DNA of 64,000 nucleotides from Stenocarpella maydis (Eukaryota; Ascomycota; Sordariomycetes; Diaporthales; Diaporthaceae): positions 186,001-250,000 of the forward strand of contig NQMI01000005.1 of the NCBI GenBank assembly GCA_002270565.1, written 5' to 3'. The translations under genes were made by a program, and so were the position numbers. Shown in pieces: positions 56,850 through 64,000 of the stretch (position 1 is the first letter of the stretch; the number at the start of each line of letters is the position of its first letter). The notes under the pieces were generated by a model. The model ran no database searches. It was not told the DNA's origin and worked only from the letters and a program-made list of their open reading frames with translations.

Positions 56850-57663
56850 TTCGCGGGATTAAACCATGGTGAATCGCTTCAAGAGCAGCCACGAGGGCCA
56901 CTATGCCGCTCAGAAAGAGGAAACCCGCAAGGCAAGAGAGGGAGGAACGGGCTTTGTGTCACTCGAATTTAGCAATTGATAGTCGGCAGGCTTTAATGGC
57001 AAACGGGGAGGGTAGCAGCGCGCAAACGATGTTGATCAAGGGTACAAGGCGTCGCTCAGCATGAGTGGACAACAAAAAGTGAATGTAGTGGGCAGGCTCT
57101 CATCACGAGGGGAAGACAAGGCAGTGTGCAGAGCGAGCGGCTCAGATGGCAGAGAGGACGGTGGGTAAGCTGCGTTGCTCGAGGTTCCTCAGGGGGGAAG
57201 AACAGCAGGCAGTACGACGGCTGTCGTGCAGAAAACGAAGAGATCGCAGTGCGCAGAAGATTGTACACGACGATCGAAGGAGAAAATGAAAAGCGAAAAA
57301 ATGAAGGGAAGGTGAGAAAAGGCAAGGGTGGATGGAAAGGGAAGTGGTCGCAGAAATGGCTGCGTGGGTGGTTGTTGTGTGAGGCTGAGAAGATGCCAGT
57401 CGGACGGCCGCTGCCTTTTTGTCAACAACAGGAGACCCACCCTAGGATAGCCTCAGGCTGTTTGTACTGCAGCTGGAAGCTTCTGCCCCTCACTGATAAG
57501 CTCTGCAGTAATTCACCCCAATCCGTTACACTTGCGCTTCACCATGGGGACCTCTGGCGTGGGCAAGGATCCAACCTCGGTCGCCCTTCTACTTCAACAA
57601 CCTTGGGGACTGAAGGACTCCCCAATACTTCCACCACAATCTTCTGATCAACTTTTCCTCACG
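56850..57663. other. intergenic, possible exons of flanking gene
   Basis: No complete gene is seen. The first 160 bases may hold the 5' exon of the minus-strand gene ending at 56404. A plus-strand frame at 57126-57647 is Lys/Arg/Glu-rich simple sequence and is not treated as a gene. Confidence 0.45.
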
Positions 57664-58962
57664 ATGTCTTCCTACAAGACGGCCGCAGATGATGTCCACC
57701 CCCGGGAGGACGACGAACCCAGCGTTGTCGTTCGCCGATCCCAGTCAGACTTCAGGTATTCTCCACCGCCTTCGACGCGTCTCGACATCCCATGGAGAGC
57801 AGCTCCGGTTCTAACAACGCCTTAGGCTCCTTCGGACTGGGGAGTTCTCCGACTTCGTTATCGCCTGTGGAAATTGCGAGTGGAAGGTGCACAAGGCCAT
57901 CCTCAGCAAGGTCCCTTACTTCCGTGCTACTGTTGGAGGCGGCTTCAAGGTAAACATGCATTTCACCAGCACCTGGGGGGGCCTTGATGGGGCCAGCTCA
58001 CTCAACAATGATACTGCAGGAGGCCATTCAAGAGAGGATCGATATCGAGGAGTACTTTGAACCGTTCGAGATCCAGTGGCTTCTGGAGTACATTTATTTC
58101 CCTCGTCAGTACACCCACCCACGCGATATCCCTTGCTGCGATCTGCTTGGTCCTCCTTTAGTGCATGAGAGGCTGCCTGCTCAATACTTGGGACTGGATC
58201 TAACACCAGTGCCTGCTCAACAGACTTCGATCCAGAAACTGCTCGGCTTGGCCTCCCCAGCAAGTCCTACCTCGAGACCTGCGTCCGCCTGTGGCACCTC
58301 GGCGACTACTTCCAAGTTAGGACCATGTCGGCTCTGGCCAGAGAGAGGCTCGACGCTGGCTGCGAGCGATGGCGCCGGAACTCCAGTCAAGTCGACACAT
58401 TGAAACAGGGCACGACCTTCATGACCGACCTCGAATCCGCCATCCGTCAGGCCTGGCGCGAGGACCTCGCCCCAGGTCCCCTGCATGCAGTGCTCACCAG
58501 ACTCTGCATCGAGTTTGCCCCCTACATTCGGCGCCACCTGTCCTTCCACGCGCTGTTGCAGGAGGTCCCGCAGTTCGCCGTGGCCTTTTCCCAGCGAGCG
58601 CTGAGCTCTATCCCGTCAGCCATGCGCCTCCCGAAGCCTGAGAACGTCGTGGAGCCGTATCTGCCGCTCACCAAGTTCAGCACGGCGCCTGCCCCGATGA
58701 GCACACCTGAGTACTTCAAGCGGATCGGACTGGACAGAGAGGTCACCACGAGAGATTCCTTGACAGACCTGGCAGCGAGGGCTGCACTGTCTTCAAATAT
58801 TCGTTACCACGTCCCCCACCACGGCTTTTGGACACCACGGGCGTCCACCTCACAAAGATTTCGCACAAGTAGGCACCAGACCAGTTCAAAATCCTGTCAG
58901 CTTGCTAACTATTTCAAGGGGATGATGAGGAAGCCGAAGAGGATGACAAGAAATCCGATTAA
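57664..58962 (+). CDS. BTB/POZ domain protein
   Basis: The model is join(57664..57755, 57826..57949, 58020..58104, 58224..58868, 58919..58962), 329 aa. All four introns have GT-AG ends, two with CTAAC branch sites, and phases agree. The BTB fold is formed by LLRTGEFSDFVIACGNCEWK and VHKAILSKVPYFRATVGGGF (residues 31-70), EAIQERIDIEEYFEPFEIQW LLEYIYFP (73-100), and then the SYLETCVRLWHLGDYFQVRT segment of the post-BTB helices. The final short exon adds an acidic DDEEAEEDDKKSD tail. BTB proteins of this fungal type dimerise and often serve as Cullin-3 adaptors or scaffolds; their targets are unknown. A broken paralogue with the same intron phase lies 1.1 kb downstream. An alternative without the last intron would run to 59005 with an unlikely basic tail. 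Confidence 0.82.
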
Positions 58963-60014
58963 GTCGCCATCGCTTGACGCCGTCTCCAGATGTTCGTACT
59001 GTTGATACGACACGACAAGTGGAGTTGGGATTTCCTGTGAAGAGAACTATCGGGGAACCGGGGGGAATTGAAGAGACTCTACAGCCATTACAAGTCGGAC
59101 AATGCGGGTTCCCGTTAAATGGACACTCGGTACTGATGAGCTTGACTGCGTCTTGTAATGGTCGGAAAAACGGCTAAACGCAGCAGAGGTATCAGAACAG
59201 AAATTAGGTCACAGAAAGGCAGAAGTTTGCTCACGGGCAAGACCAAGGATTGCCCCTTGGAAAATGGCGCCCATAACTGAGCCATATGCGATGATTGGGG
59301 CTCTGTGATGTGGCTGATCCTCAGTCCTACATTGAATGAACCCGTGTCGATAGTTACTGGCTGTTGTATCTGCCGCCGAGTATGGATGGTCGCCTCGGCG
59401 CACTCCCCACTCGCATTGCACCAGTTTGGGCGGGATGGTCGACGACCACGACCCAGCGATGAGATGATTTTGACGTACAGCCTCCATACGCCAACAATCA
59501 TTTCCTTACCGAAGAGACACAAAAACAACTTCCATACGAGTGGGTCGACCTGATTTATCCCATTAATGCATTTTTTGCTGTACTATTATCCTCCCCAGAT
59601 CAATGTTGTATACCGGCCGTTGAGATAAGAGGACAGGCACTTACACAACAAGCCGGCGATTGGAAGCGTTCTCAAACCTTCAACTAAAGAGGCTTGTGGC
59701 TCAGATTGTGACTGGTGTCCATTTCACTACTGCATTTAATCGGTGGTGGTGCCGTTCGTTCGATCTGACCAGGGCATACCGGACCTATGCGACGCGAGGA
59801 CTCCATAACCCACGTTGACTGTAGCGCCTCTTGTTAAGGGCTGCATAGGTAGCGAGGTGCTAGATACACAAGATAATCCTCTGTTGCATTGAGCACTTCA
59901 ACAGACTAATCACTAGTGGCTTCAATATAGGCATTTTTCTGGTGTAATTTCACGTCTCAGGCAGAACGTACCTAGATAATGTTCTGGGAAACGACTAACG
60001 TGGGCGTGCTGTAG
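58963..60014. other. intergenic
   Basis: No gene is seen. The missing 5' exons (BTB beta-strands) of the paralogue at 60015 were searched for here and not found. Confidence 0.55.
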
Positions 60015-60693
60015 GAGTCCCAAGAGAATCAGGTCAACATACTCAACTTCGAGCCCTTCGAGATTGATGTCCTGCTTCGATACATCGACAACCCCAGTAA
60101 GCATCTTCTCCTCAACTTATAATCTGCTCGATCATTCAAGGTTAACCCCCATAGTAGGAGTTGACGCCGGGGTTGGTCGGCTTCAGGAACCAACCCAATT
60201 CCTTCTCGAGACGTGTGTACGGCTTTGGCAGCTCGGAGATTACTATGGCATCGAGGCGCTGCAGACCTCGGCCGAAGAGCAGCTGCGGAAGCGAGTCGGG
60301 CGCCACATGGCCGAGGCAGGCCGTCCGAGAGGGTTGGGCCCCCGACAAGGCGCCAGGCCCCCACCGCATGATTCTGCTGTCCCTTTGTCAGGCTCATGTG
60401 CCCTGCCTCTGTGGTCACCCCGAGATACTCTCGATGATATACTAGAACTTGCCTCCGATTTTATCAAGGCCGTTCTTGGTTGTGGGGCTGCCTTACCAGC
60501 CCGGTCCCAGCTACGTACATACTGCAAAGGTTGTGGAGACAACACGTCTATGAAACAAAGCACCGTCATCTCCCACACGGCCGGCAATCTCTCGGTGTTA
60601 AGCGAGGCCTACTACGATATAGACTGTTGCTCTGAGAAGGGCACCAGGGTCAAGCACGATGATTGCGCGATCTGCAGGGGAAAGGAGGCGTGA
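60015..60693 (+). pseudogene. truncated BTB paralogue
   Basis: Exon-like blocks 60015..60096 (ESQENQVNILNFEPFEIDVL LRYIDNP, GTAAGC donor) and 60158 onwards (LLETCVRLWQLGDYYGIEAL Q) match exons 3 and 4 of the BTB gene at 57664-58962. The first match is to EAIQERIDIEEYFEPFEIQW, the second to YLETCVRLWHLGDYFQVRT, and both share a phase-1 intron at the same place. The first two exons of the BTB fold are missing. After about 60300 the homologous reading continues in another frame (AVREGWAPDKAPGPHRMI against AIRQAWREDLAPGPLHAV). The original frame nevertheless stays open to TGA 60691-60693 and contains a TYCKGCGDNTSM zinc-ribbon-like stretch. I read this as an old tandem duplicate that lost its 5' end and carries a frameshift. 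A shorter gene with an extra intron is less likely. Confidence 0.6.
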
Positions 60694-60955
60694 CCAATTC
60701 CCAGGTTCTGCAGATCTTGGGGGCTCGCGGACGGTCCCTCGGAAGCCGGGTCGATGGAAGATTTGGGCTGTGGGAAAGCGACAAGTACCGATGTGCACCG
60801 ACGAGGGACATTGCCGAGTTGAGGACCGCCTGCGCGGATGACTCTGGGCCACTCGAGGGAAAGCACTGCGGTCTTCAAAACGGCAACGCCGAGTCTCTGT
60901 TTTCGGAGTCAAAAAGATCAGTACATGGCTGTTTATATCCCACGGGAAACTTGCA

Positions 60956-61002
60956 GTTAACATCTGCCCAACCAGCTTCTAATGTTGGCCCACCCAGTAC
61001 AA
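60956..61002 (+). repeat. left inverted repeat of MITE
   Basis: Contains the block GTTGGCCCACCCAGT, exactly shared in inverted orientation with the right arm. Confidence 0.8.
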
Positions 61003-61218
61003 ATTTTCCTATAGAAATTATCAAGATTTCCAAGTACCTCTCAGATATACAAGCAGCTACCCTACCCCTAGCCCTTAAGACTAATAACCCTCTCAGCCCT
61101 CCATATGCCCGAGGAAGGGCCCCCGGCATAGGGCCTTTTGGACGTGTAAAGGGGTTCTGGGGCGGGGTATTTTAGAGAAGGGGTACAAGAAATTATAGTA
61201 GGCTGCATGCTTAATTCC

Positions 61219-61265
61219 TTGCACTGGGTGGGCCAACGTTAGAAGGTGGGTGGGCGGACGTTGAC
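61219..61265 (-). repeat. right inverted repeat of MITE
   Basis: Contains ACTGGGTGGGCCAAC, the reverse complement of the left-arm core. It keeps C where the left arm has T at several sites, so it may be the less mutated arm. Confidence 0.8.
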
Positions 61266-61454
61266 CGGAGACTCGGAGCCCATAAGCAATTGGCCATAGA
61301 ATAGCTATCCAGATGTCTACGGCAATGCTGCATCCTCTGACCCCGACAGGAACATCCATCATCTAGGTATCCACCTCCATGCCCCATCAGCATCATCATA
61401 AGGCCATGTCCTCGTAGGAAGAAAAAAAAAAAGAAGTGCGTAAAAAGCACCCCT

Positions 61455-61866
61455 CTAGAAACCCTGCTTCTCAACCTGCGCCTTCGCAGCAGCGATGGTA
61501 GCCTGGGCGTTGGGGTCGACAAAGCCGCAGCCGAGCTTGCCGTTCTGCTTGGAGGCGGCCTCGGCGGAGCAGATGCCGAGGCCGGAGCCCGAGATCTCGG
61601 CGCAGCAGGCGGACGAGCAGTCGGCGTCGTTGACGCAGCCGCCGGTGATGAACTGGGAGCCGTCGCCGGCGCCGACGCTCTTGGCGCCGGCGTTGTTGGG
61701 CTCCAGGGCGAGGGCGGAGACGGCGACTGGTAGCGCGGGGGGGTTAGCTGTGTTTTTCCTTTTTTCCTTTTTTCTTTTTCCTTTTTCCTTCTTTGTTGTG
61801 CGCTTGTGGCTGTGGTGGTGGGGATGACTTACAGGCCAGGATAGCAGCAGCGGTAATGCGAACCAT
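61455..61866 (-). CDS. small cysteine-rich secreted protein, BAS2-like
   Basis: The model is complement(join(61455..61726, 61833..61866)), 101 aa. The 106-bp intron has a GTAAGT donor and TACCAG acceptor. The first 18 residues (MVRITAAAILAFAVSALA) form a signal peptide that exists only after splicing. The mature part has six cysteines: GGCVNDADCSSACCAEISGS, then GICSAE and LGCGFV. The pattern of short spacing and the SFITGxCxxDADC-like core resemble the biotrophy-associated secreted protein 2 of Magnaporthe and its many homologues in plant-associated and saprotrophic ascomycetes. These are candidate effectors or apoplastic proteins of unknown mechanism. A homologue alone does not prove a pathogenic lifestyle. 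The gene sits between a MITE and a gene-poor stretch. The C-terminal ATIAAAKAQVEKQGF helix is not typical and may be lineage-specific. Confidence 0.85.
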
Positions 61867-62985
61867 TTTGTTTGTTGGTGAAGAAATTGGGTTGGTTTGA
61901 AAGTGAGTGTTGTATTAATAAATTGTTTTTTTTTAAAAAAAAAAGAGCGACGCCGGGCCGTTAGAATTGCTTGGAGAATGGAAGTGGTTCTGCTATTGTT
62001 GAGGGTGATGGCTACATGGACTTTGGAAGGAAGACCACTCTCTTTTATATATACTGGCAAACGTCCAGTCATGAGCGATGATCTTGACCGTCTACACTAG
62101 ATGCCGAATCATAAGAGAGGGCATCTCAGATCCTCACCCCTGGCCCCCCCGGCATTCATGCTCATCCGGGCCCTCTCGGGTTTCCGTGATTGCTGTGGAG
62201 GGGCGCGCAGCAGCCATCGCCCAGTGCGCGTAGGTACGGGGCGGAGGGTGTGGGTTCCAACGGCATAGAGTCTAGCTAAACGAGCATCGAGTGTGTAGCA
62301 GAGGCGCAACGTGAACCAGTCTCTCGGGTCTTGGCAGTGATCGCCCACTGGCTCAAGCATTGCACGCCCTCAGGATCACCTGTGATCAGCCCGATCTGCG
62401 ACACGACCCGTGTTCGGACGACCTGCCTGCGCATGATGTTCAGACGAGGCGGCGTCTCAGCTGCGACGCCGGTTCGGCTCCGCACACGTAGCCGATAGGC
62501 GAGGTCGGGGCCGTGCAGATCGTCTGATACAGCACCCGAAAGCGAGGCAACCAACACCTCTTGGGCTGACGGCTTGTCGTCAAATGCTCGAGTCGCGGCA
62601 TTTGTGGGGGCTGCTTGAGGCTCTCTGAAGTGTGACAAGGTGCTGTGCCCCTCCACCTAGTTCTCAGCCAATGATATCTTCAAATAAAACTGGGGCCCTG
62701 GATTTCGACAACCTCGCACCAACTTTTGCGCCTCATCAGAGCCGCAAAACGCCCACGTCCAGAAGGCGACCCCAGCAGCGGCAATCCTCCCCGGGGCATA
62801 ACCCAGCTACCGAGGCATATTGAAAATCGGCAAAAGTGGTCGGTCGTCGGTGCGGCAGGGTGATGGCGTCGATCAAGAGCTTGTCTTGAGAGCACAATTC
62901 TGCCTGAAGTCCCCTGAGACGTCTCGGGTGTCGGACCTGACGTTGCCTGCTCTCACCCACCCGGGCAGACCTCCAGCATCACACC
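61867..62985. other. intergenic
   Basis: No supportable gene is seen. A T/A homopolymer junction lies at 61924-61942 in the leader of the secreted-protein gene, and a TATATATA at 62045-62053 could be its TATA region on the minus strand. Frames of up to 126 codons on the minus strand lack support. Confidence 0.55.
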
Positions 62986-64000
62986 ATGCTCCTCTCGGTG
63001 GACCAGGCCCCGCCTTCTCGGCCGCCCGAGATCCCTCCCGCGTCTGGATCAGGCATGGCGCCGATATCCGAAGCTCTGACCGTCATCATCACGACGTCGC
63101 CCACGCCCTCTGCCCCGTCCACGGAGTTGTTGGACACCGTCCTGGCCTCGCTGCATAAGCACTGCCCGCTCTTGCTGGAATGTAATGTTGTCGTGGTGTT
63201 GGATACCTATGATAGGATTGCGCCGCAGAATCGGTTGAAGAAGGGCTCTGTAACAGAGGAGGGCGCACACAACTTCCCAGCCTACAAGGACAATGTAAAG
63301 CGGCTTGTGCTGAAGGGGTTTGCCGGGGCTGGGCCATCGGAGGGCTTGCCGCTGCTCGAGGAGGATGGCGAGGCAGAGTATGGGTCGCCGTGCGTGTCGA
63401 CCAACTGTACTGCGCTGAAGATCCGAAGAACCGAGGACGGTCGCGTGGTTTTTATCGAACCCCTGGAGCGCCTTGGCTTTGGGTTGGCAGTGCGTTCGGC
63501 GCTGAGGCTGGTCAAGACTCGGTACGTGTGGGTGCAGCAGCATGACTGGGACTTGATCGTCAATATCCCAATACGGTCGATCATAGAGGTCATGGTAGAC
63601 AACGACTCCAGTGACGAGGCCCCCGTGAAGTACGTCTGTCTGCCCTCCCCCAGGATGCTGGGCTACGCACAATCCGAGCATGTCAAGCCGTTCGCCAGCT
63701 TGAGGGAGTCGACTGCAGTCCTCAAGCGAGACTTCCCGGTGTCATCGAGCCCGCACGGGATCCCGCTGACGCCGCTCTTCTTTTGGCACGACAAGACCCA
63801 TATCGCCTCGACTGAGCACTACCTCGGCCGTGTTTTCCCTTCCCGCCTGGCCATGACGCGAGGGGCGTTCATCGAGGACCACATCGGACAGCGGGCACGA
63901 AACCAGATGAAGGAGGGCTTCTTCAAGAAGTGGGCTTGCTGGCTCTACTATCCCGACGGTGGGAATTTGCAGTGCCTGAGGCACCTTCACGGCCGGACGT
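62986..64000 (+). CDS. conserved glycosyltransferase-like protein, partial
   Basis: An open frame runs from ATG 62986 to the window edge, about 338 codons with no stop or intron. A second Met at 63055 (MAPISEALTVIITTSPTPSA) is an equally possible start. The sequence has the flow of a nucleotide-sugar transferase fold: LTVIITTSP first strand, ELLDTVLASLHKHCPLLLEC helix, NVVVVLDTYDR strand with Asp, GFGLAVRSALRLVKTRYVWV followed by QQHDWDLIVNIP, which looks like the Asp-x-Asp metal region of family 2-like enzymes. Further conserved blocks are YVCLPSPRMLGYA, LTPLFFWHDKTHIASTEHYL and FPSRLAMTRGAFIEDHIGQR. The same set of blocks occurs in an uncharacterised fungal family. I infer, not show, glycosyltransferase activity. 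There is no signal peptide. The 3' end lies outside the window. Confidence 0.7.
   Translation, partial: MLLSVDQAPPSRPPEIPPASGSGMAPISEALTVIITTSPTPSAPSTELLDTVLASLHKHCPLLLECNVVVVLDTYDRIAPQNRLKKGSVTEEGAHNFPAYKDNVKRLVLKGFAGAGPSEGLPLLEEDGEAEYGSPCVSTNCTALKIRRTEDGRVVFIEPLERLGFGLAVRSALRLVKTRYVWVQQHDWDLIVNIPIRSIIEVMVDNDSSDEAPVKYVCLPSPRMLGYAQSEHVKPFASLRESTAVLKRDFPVSSSPHGIPLTPLFFWHDKTHIASTEHYLGRVFPSRLAMTRGAFIEDHIGQRARNQMKEGFFKKWACWLYYPDGGNLQCLRHLHGRT

Larger units (their letters stand above)
60956..61265. mobile_element. 310-bp MITE-like element with 47-bp inverted repeats
   Basis: The first 47 bases (60956-61002, starting GTTAACATCTGCCC) match the reverse complement of the last 47 (61219-61265) at about 39 positions; most differences are transitions, as in RIP. 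The interior has no coding capacity. The size, structure and lack of a transposase fit a miniature inverted-repeat element of a cut-and-paste DNA transposon. A target-site duplication is not clear. Confidence 0.75.

Noticed and set aside
57126..57647. 173-codon plus-strand frame
   Set aside because: Lys/Glu/Arg-rich simple sequence without splice support or family similarity; it runs into the leader of the BTB gene.

Overview
The window reads as nuclear DNA of a filamentous ascomycete (Pezizomycotina, most likely a Sordariomycete). The signs are short introns (about 44-163 bp) with GTAAGT-like donors, CTRAC branch sites and CAG/TAG acceptors; GC-ending codons in intact genes; fungal families (LaeA-like methyltransferase, cAMP-receptor-like GPCR, DUF6604, BAS2-like secreted protein); and repeats decayed by CAG/CAA/CGA to TAG/TAA/TGA changes as in repeat-induced point mutation (RIP). 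Gene models were spliced by hand; phases were checked at each junction unless the entry says otherwise. No rRNA, tRNA or CRISPR array was recognised, but no covariance search could be run.

Layout. 0.7-3.9 kb: a five-exon DUF6604 gene. 4.75-6.1 kb (-): a LaeA-like methyltransferase. 6.1-10.4 kb: gene-poor. 10.7-11.9 kb: a GPCR. 15.0-16.8 kb: a decayed F-box-like pseudogene. 18.4-19.2 kb: an unknown gene with a recent 43-codon in-frame tandem duplication. 19.8-22.4 kb (-): a phospholipase-D-superfamily protein. 24.5-31.9 kb: what looks like one conserved gene of unknown function split by a 3.1-kb Mutator-like transposon with perfect 26-bp terminal inverted repeats. 32.2-32.8 kb: a Dabb-domain protein. 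33.8-35.2 kb: a conserved disordered protein with a probable GC-AG intron. 35.8-36.1 kb (-): the tail of a protein kinase.

37.2-39.5 kb: a divergent pair of an NAD(P)-dependent ketoreductase and a cis-CaaD-type tautomerase. 40.2-42.9 kb (-): an 845-aa protein ending in a homing-endonuclease-type zinc-binding domain. 46.1-47.8 kb: allantoinase with three GATA-factor sites upstream. 48.6-49.7 kb (-): an intradiol ring-cleavage dioxygenase. 51.7-55.9 kb: a full-size, doubled WHITE-type ABCG transporter. 56.4-56.8 kb (-): a 3' exon of an unknown gene. 57.7-59.0 kb: a BTB/POZ gene, with a broken paralogue at 60.0-60.7 kb. 60.96-61.27 kb: a 310-bp MITE-like element. 61.5-61.9 kb (-): a small cysteine-rich secreted protein resembling the effector BAS2. 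63.0 kb to the window end: a glycosyltransferase-like conserved protein, cut by the window edge.

The intact genes do not form an obvious biosynthetic cluster. Allantoinase (purine nitrogen salvage), the dioxygenase (aromatic ring cleavage) and the reductase/tautomerase pair suggest scattered catabolic functions between repeat-rich, degenerating segments. The most striking structures are the transposon-split gene, the paralogous BTB pair next to a MITE, the duplicated repeat in the 18.4-kb gene, and the zinc-domain protein whose catalytic positions appear substituted.
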